Source of the DNA: CAJPST01 sp041795785
GTDB lineage: Bacteria; Pseudomonadota; Gammaproteobacteria; Enterobacterales; Pasteurellaceae
Reading direction: 5' to 3'
DNA length: 23,054 nt
NCBI GenBank assembly: GCA_041795785.1
Contig: JBHBXR010000134.1
Coordinates: 1 to 23,054, forward strand
Shown here: in pieces, positions 7,753 through 16,223 of the stretch
Layout: the number at the start of each line of letters is the position of its first letter
Numbering within the stretch: the stretch's first letter is position 1
The notes under the pieces: generated by a model
Seen by the model: only the letters and a program-made list of their open reading frames with translations
What the model was told of the DNA's origin: nothing
Database searches by the model: none
Made by a program: the position numbers and the translations under genes

Positions 7753-10700
7753 TGTCCGAAGAATTGCAACTGGAACACGACGTTTTAGCGGAACAAGACA
7801 CGGCGGAAAAAACGGAACAAAATCCGACCGCACTTTCCGCGCCGTCTTTTACTTCATCAAATGTCGAGCGCGGTAAATTCCGTTCTCTCACCTTAATCAA
7901 CTGGAACGGTTTCTTTGCGCGCACCTTTGATTTGGATGAATTGGTCACCACGCTTTCGGGTGGGAACGGTGCAGGTAAATCCACGACCATGGCGGGATTT
8001 GTCACCGCATTGATTCCCGATTTAACCCTATTGCATTTCCGCAATACGACGGAGGCGGGTTCCACCGGCGGTTCGCGCGATAAAGGGCTACACGGTAAAT
8101 TAAAGCCGGGCGTCTGTTACGCCGTCTTGGATACGGTGAATTCACGTCATCAACGGATTTTGGTCGGCGCGCGTTTGCAGCAAATTGCCGGCCGTGATAA
8201 GAAAGTGGATATTAAAACCTTCTCCATTCAAGGGATTGAATTATCGGTAAATCCGACCGCACTTTTCACCGAAAGCATTAATGAACGTCAGGCACGCGTT
8301 TTAAATTTAAACGAACTGAAAGACAAAATCGATCAAATCGGCGGACAATTCAAACAATATCATTCCATTACCGATTATCACGGCATGATGTTCGATTTGG
8401 GCATTATTCCGAAACGTTTGCGTTCTTCTTCCGACCGCAGCAAATTCTATAAATTAATCGAAGCCTCTTTATACGGCGGGATTTCCAGTGCGATTACTAA
8501 ATCTCTGCGCGATTATTTATTACCGGAAAACCTTGGCGTGCGTAAAGCCTTTCAGGATATGGAAAGCGCTCTGCGTGAAAACCGAATGACCTTGGAAGCC
8601 ATTAAACTCACGCAAGCGGATCGCGATTTGTTCAAACATTTAATTACCGAAACCACTAATTATGTGGCGTCGGATTATATGCGCAATGCCAATGAGAGAC
8701 AGGGCAATATCGAACAGGCGCTGGCTTTTCGTCGCGACTGGTATAACGCCAAAGGGGAACAAACCTTATCCCAACGGCGTTTGGTCGAACTGAGCAGGGA
8801 AGTCGCCGAGTTAAACGAAAGCGAAAAAGTATTGGAAGTGGATCACCAAAGTGCGGCGGATCACTTAAATTTAGTGTTAACCGCATTACGTCATCAAGAA
8901 AAAATCGAGCGCTATCGTGAAGACGTCGCTGAGTTGACGGAAAAACTGGAAGAACAAAAAATCGCGGTGGAAACCGCCAATGAACAGCTGGAAGAAAGTC
9001 AGGCGCAGTTTGAACAAATCGAACAGGAAGTGGATCATATCCGTTCCCAGTTATCCGATTATCAACAGGCGTTAGATGCGCAGCAAACCCGCGCCTTGCA
9101 ATATCAACAGGCAATTCAAGCATTGGAAAAAGCCAAAACATTATGCGGTTTGGCGGATTTGGCGGTGAAAAATATTGATGATTATCACGCCGAATTTACT
9201 GCCGAAGCGGATTTTATCACCGATAAAGTGCTTGAATTGGAACAAAAAATGTCGGTATCCGAAGCGGCAAAATTGCAGTTTGATAAAGCCTATCAGTTGG
9301 TTTGCAAAGTAGCCGGCGAAGTGCCGCGTTCCGCCGCTTGGGAAAGCGCGAAGGAATTATTGCGCGAATATCCGACGCAGAAAGTACAGGCTCAACAAAC
9401 ACCGCAGTTACGCGCCAAATTACATGAGTTGGAACAACGTTACGCACAGCAACAAAGTGCGGTACGTTTATTGAAAGATTTTAATCAGCGTGCCGATTTG
9501 AACTTGGACAGCGCGGAAGAATTGGAAGAATATCACGCCGAGCAGGAAGCCTTAATTGATAATCTGAACGCCGAATTGGCGGAACAGGTGGAAAGCCGCT
9601 CCGCACTGCGTCAAAAACGCGAACAACTGACCGCACTTTATCATGAAAATGCGACGAAAGCGCCGGCTTGGTTGACGGCGCAGGCAGCGTTAGAGCGTTT
9701 GCAAGAGCAAAGCGGTGAAACCTTTAACGACAGCCAAGACGTGATGAGCTTTATGCAATCGCAGTTGGTAAAAGAACGTGAATTTACCATTCAGCGTGAT
9801 CAGCTGGAACAAAAACGTCATCAACTGGATGAACAGATTTCCCGTTTAAGTCAGCCTGACGGTTCGGAAGATGCCCGTTTGAATGTGTTGGCGGAACGTT
9901 TCGGCGGCGTGTTGTTATCCGAGCTGTATGACGATGTGCCGATTGAAGATGCGCCTTATTTCTCCGCATTGTACGGTCCGGCACGACACGCTATTGTAGT
10001 CCGCGATCTGAATGTGGTGAAAGAGCAGTTGGCGCATTTGGACGATTGCCCGGACGATTTATATCTGATCGAAGGCGATCCGAACGAGTTCGACGATAAT
10101 GTCTTTGTGGCAAACGAATTGGACGCGGGTGTCGTGGTTCAAGTGTCCGATCGCGAATTGCGTTATTCTAAATTCCCTGAAATCCCGTTATTCGGTCGTG
10201 CCGCCCGTGAAAAGCATTTGGAACAGTTAGAAGCCCAACGCGATGAAGTCGCCGAAGAATATGCGCAACGCGCCTTTGACGTGCAAAAATGTCAGCGTTT
10301 GCACCAACAATTCAGTCAATTCGTCGGTTTGCATTTAGCCTTGGCTTTCCAGCCGAATCCGGAAGAGCTCATGCGCGAGTTGAATGCGCAACGCACTGAA
10401 ATTGAGCGTGAACTCAACCAATTCGGCACGAGCGAACAACAAATTCGTATTCGACTGGATAATGCGAAAGAAAAAATGCAAATGCTGAACAAGCTGATTC
10501 CGCAACTGAATTTATTGGCGGATGAAAGCCTGCTTGATCGTATTGAAGAATGTCGCGAACAATTGGACTTAGCGGAACAAGATGAAATTTTTATCCGCCA
10601 ACATAGCGCTACGTTGTCACAATTAGAGCCGATTGCCAATACGTTGCAAAGCGATCCGGCAAATTATGAACGATTAAAATCCGATTACGAACAAACCGTT

Positions 10701-12269
10701 ACGCAACAAAAACAAATTCAGCAGAAATTATTTGCCTTAGCCGATGTGGTGCAACGTAAAACCCATTTCAGTTATGAATCGGCGGTGCAGGCGGAAACCT
10801 CCGAATTAAACGAGCAGCTACGCAACCGTTTGGAACAAATGCAGGCGCAACGCGAACAACAGCGCGAACAGCTGCGTCAAAAACAAACGCAGTTCAGCCA
10901 ATACAATCAGGTTTATATTCAACTGCAAAGTGCGTTTGACAGTAAGAATCAAATATTAAACGAGCTGATTCAGGAAATTAACGACTTTGGCGTGCGTGCC
11001 GATCAAGGTGCGGAAGAACGTGCCCGCATCCGCAAAGACGAACTGTATCAACAACTTGCAACAAACCGTCAGCGTTGTAATGCGTTAGATAAACAGCTGA
11101 CACTAATCGAAAGCGAAGCGGAAAATCTATCCCGTCGCATTCGCAAAGCGGAACGGGATTATAAAACCCAACGCGAATTGGTCGTGGCGGCGAAAGTCAG
11201 TTGGTGCGTGGTGTTACGCTTATCTCGCAACAGCGAAGTGGAAAAACGCCTGAACCGCCGTGAATTGGCCTATTTGTCCGCCGATGAGCTGCGTTCTATG
11301 TCGGATAAAGCCTTGGGCGCATTACGCACGGCGGTAGCGGATAACGAATATCTGCGCGATGCGTTGCGTGTATCGGAAGACAGCCGCAAACCGGAAAACA
11401 AAGTCCGTTTCTTTATCGCCGTGTATCAGCATTTACGCGAGCGTATCCGTCAAGACATCATCAAAACCGATGATCCGATTGACGCTATCGAACAAATGGA
11501 AATCGAATTGTCACGTCTGACCGATGAATTGACTAACCGCGAACATAAATTGGCGATTAGTTCGGAATCGGTGGCAAATATTATGCGTAAGACCATTCAA
11601 CGCGAACAAAACCGTATCCGTATGCTCAACCAAGGCTTACAGAATATCGCCTTCGGTCAGGTAAAATCGGTGCGTTTGGTGGTGAATATTCGCGATACTC
11701 ATGCGATGTTATTGGATGCTTTATCGGGGAATCAAGAAGATTATCAGGATCTATTCACCGATAACCGCATTACCTTCTCGGAAGCCATCGCCAAACTGTA
11801 TCAACGCTTAAATCCGCATATTGATATGGGACAACGTACGGCGCAAACCATCGGCGAAGAATTGCTGGATTACCGCAATTATCTCGATCTCGAAGTGGAA
11901 GTATATCGCGGCGCCGACGGTTGGTTGCGCGCGGAAAGCGGCGCCTTGTCAACCGGTGAAGCGATTGGTACCGGTATGTCGATTTTATTGATGGTCGTTC
12001 AAAGCTGGGAAGAAGAAAGCCGTCGCATTCGCGGCAAAGACATTGTGCCGTGCCGTTTATTGTTCCTCGACGAAGCGGCGCGTTTGGATGCTAAATCCAT
12101 CTCCACCTTGTTTGAACTCTGTAACCGTTTGGATATGCAGTTACTTATCGCCGCCCCTGAAAACATCAGCCCGGAAAAAGGCACCACCTATAAACTGGTG
12201 CGTAAAATCTCCGGCAATCAAGAGCACGTCCACGTCGTCGGACTACGCGGATTCGGCGCGACAGAGTAG
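7752..12269 (+). CDS. mukB: Chromosome partition protein MukB (condensin SMC-like ATPase)
   Basis: MukB is the SMC-like ATPase of the MukBEF condensin, acting in chromosome compaction and segregation. At 1505 residues it compares with 1486 in E. coli. The N-terminal head holds Walker A GGNGAGKS (residues 70-77, K76 equivalent to E. coli K40). Long coiled coils flank a hinge beginning near residue 715 (ERFGGVLLSELYDDV, FSALYGPARHAIVV). The C-terminal head has the signature ALSTGEAIGTG (S1400, E. coli S1366) and Walker B LLFLDEAARLD (E1441, E. coli E1407). About 36 extra, acidic, probably disordered residues precede ERGKFRSLTLINWNGFF; no internal start would remove them. The protein ends at GLRGFGATE, without the E. 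coli C-terminal tail. A GGAGAGGAAG ribosome binding site lies within mukE. Four uptake sequences lie inside. Confidence 0.99.
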   Translation: MSEELQLEHDVLAEQDTAEKTEQNPTALSAPSFTSSNVERGKFRSLTLINWNGFFARTFDLDELVTTLSGGNGAGKSTTMAGFVTALIPDLTLLHFRNTTEAGSTGGSRDKGLHGKLKPGVCYAVLDTVNSRHQRILVGARLQQIAGRDKKVDIKTFSIQGIELSVNPTALFTESINERQARVLNLNELKDKIDQIGGQFKQYHSITDYHGMMFDLGIIPKRLRSSSDRSKFYKLIEASLYGGISSAITKSLRDYLLPENLGVRKAFQDMESALRENRMTLEAIKLTQADRDLFKHLITETTNYVASDYMRNANERQGNIEQALAFRRDWYNAKGEQTLSQRRLVELSREVAELNESEKVLEVDHQSAADHLNLVLTALRHQEKIERYREDVAELTEKLEEQKIAVETANEQLEESQAQFEQIEQEVDHIRSQLSDYQQALDAQQTRALQYQQAIQALEKAKTLCGLADLAVKNIDDYHAEFTAEADFITDKVLELEQKMSVSEAAKLQFDKAYQLVCKVAGEVPRSAAWESAKELLREYPTQKVQAQQTPQLRAKLHELEQRYAQQQSAVRLLKDFNQRADLNLDSAEELEEYHAEQEALIDNLNAELAEQVESRSALRQKREQLTALYHENATKAPAWLTAQAALERLQEQSGETFNDSQDVMSFMQSQLVKEREFTIQRDQLEQKRHQLDEQISRLSQPDGSEDARLNVLAERFGGVLLSELYDDVPIEDAPYFSALYGPARHAIVVRDLNVVKEQLAHLDDCPDDLYLIEGDPNEFDDNVFVANELDAGVVVQVSDRELRYSKFPEIPLFGRAAREKHLEQLEAQRDEVAEEYAQRAFDVQKCQRLHQQFSQFVGLHLALAFQPNPEELMRELNAQRTEIERELNQFGTSEQQIRIRLDNAKEKMQMLNKLIPQLNLLADESLLDRIEECREQLDLAEQDEIFIRQHSATLSQLEPIANTLQSDPANYERLKSDYEQTVTQQKQIQQKLFALADVVQRKTHFSYESAVQAETSELNEQLRNRLEQMQAQREQQREQLRQKQTQFSQYNQVYIQLQSAFDSKNQILNELIQEINDFGVRADQGAEERARIRKDELYQQLATNRQRCNALDKQLTLIESEAENLSRRIRKAERDYKTQRELVVAAKVSWCVVLRLSRNSEVEKRLNRRELAYLSADELRSMSDKALGALRTAVADNEYLRDALRVSEDSRKPENKVRFFIAVYQHLRERIRQDIIKTDDPIDAIEQMEIELSRLTDELTNREHKLAISSESVANIMRKTIQREQNRIRMLNQGLQNIAFGQVKSVRLVVNIRDTHAMLLDALSGNQEDYQDLFTDNRITFSEAIAKLYQRLNPHIDMGQRTAQTIGEELLDYRNYLDLEVEVYRGADGWLRAESGALSTGEAIGTGMSILLMVVQSWEEESRRIRGKDIVPCRLLFLDEAARLDAKSISTLFELCNRLDMQLLIAAPENISPEKGTTYKLVRKISGNQEHVHVVGLRGFGATE
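7827..7835 (-). repeat. DNA uptake signal sequence in the MukB N-terminal extension
   Basis: Encodes PTAL of NPTALSAPS, inside the extra N-terminal segment absent from E. coli MukB. Confidence 0.85.
8256..8264 (-). repeat. DNA uptake signal sequence in the mukB head region
   Basis: Encodes PTALF at a position where E. coli has PTQLV, so the uptake sequence fits a naturally variable loop. Confidence 0.85.
9455..9463 (+). repeat. DNA uptake signal sequence in the mukB coiled coil
   Basis: Encodes QSAVR in the coiled-coil arm, with the opposite orientation to the copy at 9630. Confidence 0.85.
9630..9638 (-). repeat. DNA uptake signal sequence in the mukB coiled coil
   Basis: Encodes LTALY in the coiled-coil arm. 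A near-miss copy with one mismatch lies at 8849-8857. Confidence 0.85.
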
Positions 12270-12279
12270 TCATCTTGCT

Positions 12280-12322
12280 AAAAGTGCGGTCAAAAATTTC
12301 ATTGTTTTTTGACCGCACTTTT
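12280..12322 (+). terminator. Double uptake-sequence terminator after mukB
   Basis: Two inverted uptake cores (12282-12290 and 12312-12320) with extended A/T flanks make a stem of about 17 bp (12280-12296 with 12306-12322) and a short loop. It starts 11 bases after the mukB stop. Paired uptake sequences acting as terminators are well known in Haemophilus. Confidence 0.8.
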
Positions 12323-12341
12323 GCGTTGGATTATCATTTGC

Positions 12342-12370
12342 TTGAGTGATATATAGCATTGCTATATACT
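12342..12370 (+). promoter_or_regulatory. vapBC promoter
   Basis: TTGAGT (12342-12347) and TATACT (12365-12370) are spaced by 17 bases. The predicted start near 12377 leaves a leader of about 30 bases before vapB. The palindromic operator fills the spacer and overlaps the -10. Confidence 0.65.
12350..12368. promoter_or_regulatory. Palindromic VapBC operator
   Basis: TATATAGC, spacer ATT, then the exact complement GCTATATA. VapB-VapC complexes of the related enterobacterial modules repress their own promoter by binding TATA-rich palindromes of this kind. Its place between -35 and -10 fits direct repression. Confidence 0.7.
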
Positions 12371-12406
12371 ATAACCGAATTCTTAATATTGCCAAAGGAG
12401 AGCCTT

Positions 12407-12637
12407 ATGGAAGCATCCGTATTTATTACCAATCGCACGCAAGCGGTTCGTCTGCCGGTTTCAATGCGTTTTGATGAAAATGTAAAAAAAGTCAATATTC
12501 GTATTATCGGTAAAGAACGGATTTTAAGTCCCATTGAAAACAGTTGGGATAGTTTTTTTCTTTCCGTACCTTCGGTCAGCGAAGATTTTATGCTTGAACG
12601 CGAGACACTGTCACAACCGGAAAGAGAAGCGCTTTAG
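12407..12637 (+). CDS. vapB: Antitoxin VapB (VapB-2 type)
   Basis: A 76-residue antitoxin that should bind and neutralise VapC and autorepress the operon. It begins MEASVFITNRTQAVRLPVSM, the AbrB/SpoVT-type swapped-hairpin DNA-binding segment. The C-terminal part (SWDSFFLSVPSVSEDFMLER, then QPEREAL) resembles the toxin-wrapping tail of H. influenzae VapB-2 as I recall it. The frame is open from 12359, but the ATG at 12407 has an AAAGGAG ribosome binding site (12394-12400) six bases upstream and gives the family N-terminus. The vapC start follows the stop by eight bases. Confidence 0.93.
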   Translation: MEASVFITNRTQAVRLPVSMRFDENVKKVNIRIIGKERILSPIENSWDSFFLSVPSVSEDFMLERETLSQPEREAL

Positions 12638-12645
12638 GATGCAAT

Positions 12646-13059
12646 ATGCTTAAATACATGCTTGACACCAATATTGTTATTTATGTGATTAAACAGCGTC
12701 CTATCGAGGCGTTATCTTATTTTAACCGTTATGCCAATCAGATTTGTGTCAGTAGCATTACGGTTGCCGAGCTTTATTACGGCGCCGAGAAAAGCGCTTA
12801 TGCTGATCGTAATCTTACCGTAGTTGAAGATTTTCTTTCCCGCGTAACAATTTTACCCTATGAACCAAAAGCCGCGGCTCATTTTGGCAATATCAAGACC
12901 CATTTATCTAAAATCGGTAAAATCATCGGAGAAAATGATATTCATATTGCAGCTCATTGCCGTAGCGAAGGGTTGGTTTTAGTAACAAACAATATGTGCG
13001 AATTTGAGCGGGTAGAAGGATTGCGGTTAGAAAATTGGGTGGAGGAAGTAAATAAATAA
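12646..13059 (+). CDS. vapC: Toxin VapC (PIN-domain ribonuclease)
   Basis: A 137-residue PIN-domain endoribonuclease; VapC toxins of this branch cleave initiator tRNA in enterobacteria, so that target is possible here. The acidic metal-binding set is intact: D7 (YMLDTNIVIY), E42 (VAELYYGAEKS) and D98 (GENDIHIAAH), with N115/N116 in VTNNMCEFERV. It closely resembles H. influenzae VapC-2 throughout as I recall it, so it should be active and need vapB. AGGA at 12636-12639, overlapping the vapB stop, provides the ribosome binding site, which suggests coupled translation. Confidence 0.95.
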   Translation: MLKYMLDTNIVIYVIKQRPIEALSYFNRYANQICVSSITVAELYYGAEKSAYADRNLTVVEDFLSRVTILPYEPKAAAHFGNIKTHLSKIGKIIGENDIHIAAHCRSEGLVLVTNNMCEFERVEGLRLENWVEEVNK

Positions 13060-13093
13060 AAGGTATCACCTGTAAAAAACATCAAAAATTTTG

Positions 13094-13102
13094 ACCGCAC
13101 TT
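13094..13102 (-). repeat. DNA uptake signal sequence between vapC and the transporter
   Basis: Single copy in the 98-base gap, flanked by A- and T-runs (AAAAATTTTGACCGCACTTT from 13084). A TATAAT at 13107-13112 lies just downstream, but no convincing -35 is correctly spaced. Confidence 0.85.
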
Positions 13103-13157
13103 TTTATATAATTGACATAATTTAGAAATAAACCATCAACATTTTAAAGGAACTAAA

Positions 13158-14030
13158 ATGCACTATCTTATTCTCGCTATTTTATGCAGCGTATCCGTAT
13201 CCGTGTTACTGAAAGTGGCGGGCAAGTATAAAATCATTCCTAATCAGGCGATTGCATTTAACTACGTTATTGCGATTTCCTTATGTTATTTTTTATTAAA
13301 ACCCGATTTCAAAGGATTCGGATTTACCGAATTCTTTTTACAAAGCGAAGCGCAACCGATTTTCCTTTCGTTGGGCATTTTATTGCCGACGGTGTTCGTT
13401 TTTATGTCGAAAGCCGTTGAATACGCCGGTATCGTAAGAGCTGATGCGGCGCAACGTTTAGCGTTGTTTTTACAAATTTTAGCCGCCGTATTGATCTTCA
13501 ATGAAACCTTAAGTTCAATTCGGATTGTCGGCGTAATCGTGGCGTTTGCCGCGTTATTTTGCTTATTGTCCAAACCGACGAACGCCCTGCAGGACAATGC
13601 AGGCAAAGCCATTCTGTTCTTAATACTGGTTTGGGCGGGTTATGGTGTGATCGGTATTTTATTTAAGAAAATCGCCTTGATGGGCGGAGCGTTTCCGACC
13701 ACCTTGTTTATTTCCTTTGTCTTGGCGGGTTCGATTATCTTTATTTATTTACTGCTTAAACGCACGATTTGGACGGCGCCGAGCTTATTGGGCGGTATGT
13801 TGTTGGGTTGTTTGAACTTCTTTAATATTCTGTTTTATATTAAAGCCCATCAATATTTTAAAGAAAGCCCGACTATTGTGTTTGCCGGTATGGATTTAGG
13901 GGTTATTTGTTTAGGCGCATTGACCGGCGCATTAATTTTTAAAGAAAAAATCAGTAAAATTAATGGGGTAGGGATTGCCTTAGGATTGGTTTCCATTCTG
14001 TTATTATACGGCGAGAAACTCTTTGCTTAA
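13158..14030 (+). CDS. DMT/EamA-family membrane transporter
   Basis: A 290-residue polytopic inner-membrane protein with the size and hydrophobic pattern of the drug/metabolite transporter superfamily, about ten helices in two similar halves. The first helix is HYLILAILCSVSVSVLLKVA. The family-like segment VRADAAQRLALFLQILAAVLIFNETLS near residue 100 is matched in the second half by DLGVICLGALTGALIFKEKIS, the usual end-of-repeat pattern of EamA domains. The substrate cannot be inferred. An AAAGGAAC ribosome binding site precedes the ATG. A possible -10 (TATAAT at 13107-13112) lies upstream. A hairpin terminator follows ten bases after the stop. Confidence 0.9.
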   Translation: MHYLILAILCSVSVSVLLKVAGKYKIIPNQAIAFNYVIAISLCYFLLKPDFKGFGFTEFFLQSEAQPIFLSLGILLPTVFVFMSKAVEYAGIVRADAAQRLALFLQILAAVLIFNETLSSIRIVGVIVAFAALFCLLSKPTNALQDNAGKAILFLILVWAGYGVIGILFKKIALMGGAFPTTLFISFVLAGSIIFIYLLLKRTIWTAPSLLGGMLLGCLNFFNILFYIKAHQYFKESPTIVFAGMDLGVICLGALTGALIFKEKISKINGVGIALGLVSILLLYGEKLFA

Positions 14031-14040
14031 TTTTATACCG

Positions 14041-14072
14041 AAGGACGTTATAATTTAACGTCCTTATTTTTA
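14041..14072 (+). terminator. Rho-independent terminator after the transporter gene
   Basis: A perfect 10-bp stem (14041-14050 with 14056-14065), a five-base loop and a T-rich tail. A TATAAT (14049-14054) falls across the stem/loop boundary and could double as a -10 for sbcB, but no good -35 is correctly spaced. Confidence 0.78.
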
Positions 14073-14094
14073 TCGAACTTATCACAGAAACGCC

Positions 14095-15516
14095 ATGCAA
14101 AACGATTTCAGTTTTTTTATTTATGATTATGAAAGTTTCGGTGTCAATCCGGCAACCGACCGTCCCGCACAGTTTGCAGGTATCCGTACGGATAAAGATT
14201 TCAATATAATTAGTGACCCTGTCATGTTTTATTGCAAACAGACCAATGACTATCTGCCTGCGCCCGATGCCGTGTTAGTCACGGGCATTACACCGCAGGA
14301 ATGCAATGAAAAAGGCTTGTCCGAACCTGAATTTGCCGAGCGTATCTTGCAGGAATTCAGTCGCCCGAATACGTGCATAATGGGCTATAACAATATCCGT
14401 TATGACGATGAAATGACCCGCTACACCTTTTATCGTAATTTTATCGATCCTTATGAATACAGCTGGCGTAACGGCAATTCCCGCTGGGATTTATTGGATG
14501 TGGTGCGGGCATGTTATGCCTTGCGTCCCGAAGGCATCAATTGGGCTTATGATGAAGAGGGAATGCCGTCTTTCCGTTTGGAAAAACTTACGCAAGCCAA
14601 CGGCATTGAACACAGTAATGCGCACGATGCCATGGCGGATGTGTACGCCACCATTGCCATGGCAAAACTGATTAAACAGAAACAGCCCAAACTGTTTCGG
14701 TTTTTCTTTGAAAACCGCGCTAAAAAAGACATTGAAAAAATGATTGATACCGCAGAAATGACGCCTTTGGTGCATATTTCCGGTATGTTAGGCAATTATC
14801 GCGGCAACTGCACTTGGATTGCGCCGTTGGCATGGCATCCGATCAACCAAAATGCCGTGATTGTATGCGATTTAACGGCGAATATTGATGATCTGCTATC
14901 AAAAAGTGCGGTCGAATTACGCGACGTTTTATACACCAAGAAATCCGAATTAGAGGCAAGGGGAGTGTTGTCCGTTCCGTTAAAATTGGTTCATATCAAT
15001 AAATGCCCGATTCTTGCACCGGCCAAAACTTTATTACCTGAGAATGCCGAACGCTTAGGCATTGACCGCGCATATTGTCTTGAAAATTTACAAAAGTTGC
15101 GTAACGCATTGGATATACGGGAAAAAGTGATAGAAATCTTTAATGAAGAAAAACATTTTGAACCTAGCGATAACGTAGAAACCGAGCTATATAACGGCTT
15201 TTTCAGCCATGCCGACAGAAACAATATGGCGATTTTACGCACCTTGCCGGCAGAAAAGCTCACTGAACACAACTTGACTTTTGAAGACAACCGTATTAAC
15301 GCATTGTTGTTCCATTACCGTGCAAGACATTTCTATAAAACATTAACCCGTGCCGAACAAATCAAATGGCAAAAATATCGTCAGCAGAAACTGGAAAAAA
15401 GTGCGGTTCAATTTGTGCAAGATTTGCAAAGATTGGCAGAACAAAATGCCGACAACCCAAAATCTTTGGAATTATTACAACAATTGTATGATTACGGCAT
15501 GAAATTGCTCGGTTAA
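14095..15516 (+). CDS. sbcB: Exodeoxyribonuclease I
   Basis: Exonuclease I degrades single-stranded DNA 3' to 5' and acts in recombination and mismatch repair. At 473 residues it is nearly identical in length to the E. coli enzyme (475). The DEDDh active site is complete: D11 and E13 (YDYESFG), D104 (RYDDEMTRYTFYRN), H177 and D182 (NAHDAMADVYATIAMAKL), each four residues before its E. coli counterpart. The SH3-like and C-terminal helical domains are also present. The ATG at 14095 gives the standard N-terminus. It follows the transporter terminator by about 22 bases, so it probably has its own promoter, which I could not pin down. Uptake sequences lie at 14904 and 15399. Confidence 0.98.
   Translation: MQNDFSFFIYDYESFGVNPATDRPAQFAGIRTDKDFNIISDPVMFYCKQTNDYLPAPDAVLVTGITPQECNEKGLSEPEFAERILQEFSRPNTCIMGYNNIRYDDEMTRYTFYRNFIDPYEYSWRNGNSRWDLLDVVRACYALRPEGINWAYDEEGMPSFRLEKLTQANGIEHSNAHDAMADVYATIAMAKLIKQKQPKLFRFFFENRAKKDIEKMIDTAEMTPLVHISGMLGNYRGNCTWIAPLAWHPINQNAVIVCDLTANIDDLLSKSAVELRDVLYTKKSELEARGVLSVPLKLVHINKCPILAPAKTLLPENAERLGIDRAYCLENLQKLRNALDIREKVIEIFNEEKHFEPSDNVETELYNGFFSHADRNNMAILRTLPAEKLTEHNLTFEDNRINALLFHYRARHFYKTLTRAEQIKWQKYRQQKLEKSAVQFVQDLQRLAEQNADNPKSLELLQQLYDYGMKLLG
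14904..14912 (+). repeat. DNA uptake signal sequence in sbcB
   Basis: Encodes KSAVE in the middle of exonuclease I. Confidence 0.85.
15399..15407 (+). repeat. DNA uptake signal sequence near the sbcB 3' end
   Basis: Encodes KSAVQ. It is the last exact uptake core before a gap of about 4.8 kb that reaches into the adhesin gene. Confidence 0.85.
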
Positions 15517-15553
15517 TTAATACAAATTCAATAATTCGCCTAAATAAAAAATC

Positions 15554-15594
15554 CGCTATAAATTCCCTGATTCATGATCAGAATTCACGTAGCG
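15554..15594 (+). other. Nested stem-loop downstream of sbcB
   Basis: Three stacked complementary blocks surround one loop: CGCTA/TAGCG (15554-15558 with 15590-15594), AATT/AATT (15561-15564 with 15582-15585) and CTGAT/ATCAG (15567-15571 with 15577-15581). It lies eight bases before the terminator hairpin. It could be part of the sbcB 3' end, or the body of a small RNA ending at that terminator. Confidence 0.4.
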
Positions 15595-15601
15595 CAATCA
15601 A

Positions 15602-15639
15602 AAAGCCATTTATGTTTATTCATAATGGCTTTATTTTTG
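15602..15639 (+). terminator. Rho-independent terminator downstream of sbcB
   Basis: A perfect 9-bp stem (15602-15610 with 15624-15632), possibly extended by ATG/CAT within the loop, and a T-rich tail (15634-15638). It lies 85 bases after the sbcB stop. Confidence 0.75.
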
Positions 15640-16133
15640 TGCCACATCAAAACGCAGATCTTAAATTTAATTTTCCTTTACACAGCATAATTCAGTGCAT
15701 AACTTTGTGGATTATTCTCTATAAATCATTTGTAACACCTTAAATCGTCTAGCTTAATCAGTATTTATTATCCGTGTATAACCTAATGATTTGTCTAAAT
15801 CGTAGTGTTCATTTACCTGATAACTGATTTCGCATAATGAATATTATGTTAAATAAAATACAAAAGTGACAAGATGTATTTACCACAGTTTTGGCATGGT
15901 TTGCATTGTGATTTTTATGCCATCCCCTTTTTGAATATAATTTTAAAGAAAGTTATTTAATGAAATTCGCTGAGGTATATTTATAAAGGTTGGTATGAAA
16001 CAAATTCGAAATGGTTGATTTAGGTAAACGATGAAAAAATTGATGAATATAATTCCGGTATAAAAATATTCTAAACATCTTGATTGCGATACTTCCCTGC
16101 TCTATGTTGCCATATATTTTTCAATTCACAACC

Positions 16134-16150
16134 AAGTTACATTGTAACTT
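16134..16150. promoter_or_regulatory. Palindrome upstream of the adhesin gene, candidate operator 1
   Basis: AAGTTACA, T, TGTAACTT: perfect 8-bp arms around one base. It shares TTACA/TGTAA half-sites with the palindrome at 16209. The regulator is unknown. Confidence 0.4.
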
Positions 16151-16208
16151 TTTTCTCTGATAATATTGATTTTGAAATTTAGCCTATTTTGAAAATTTAC
16201 CGTGTGAC

Positions 16209-16223
16209 ATTGTAATTTACAAT
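16209..16223. promoter_or_regulatory. Palindrome upstream of the adhesin gene, candidate operator 2
   Basis: ATTGTAA, T, TTACAAT: perfect 7-bp arms around one base, centred 74 bases (about seven helical turns) after the first. A TATAAT lies just downstream at 16235-16240, so a bound protein could affect a promoter there. Confidence 0.4.

Noticed and set aside
7559..8065. 168-codon minus-strand frame across the mukE-mukB junction
   Set aside because: It lies wholly opposite two certain genes and has no family-like motif.
12334..12534. Minus-strand frame overlapping vapB and its promoter
   Set aside because: It is antisense to a well-supported antitoxin gene and operator, with no ribosome binding site or motif.
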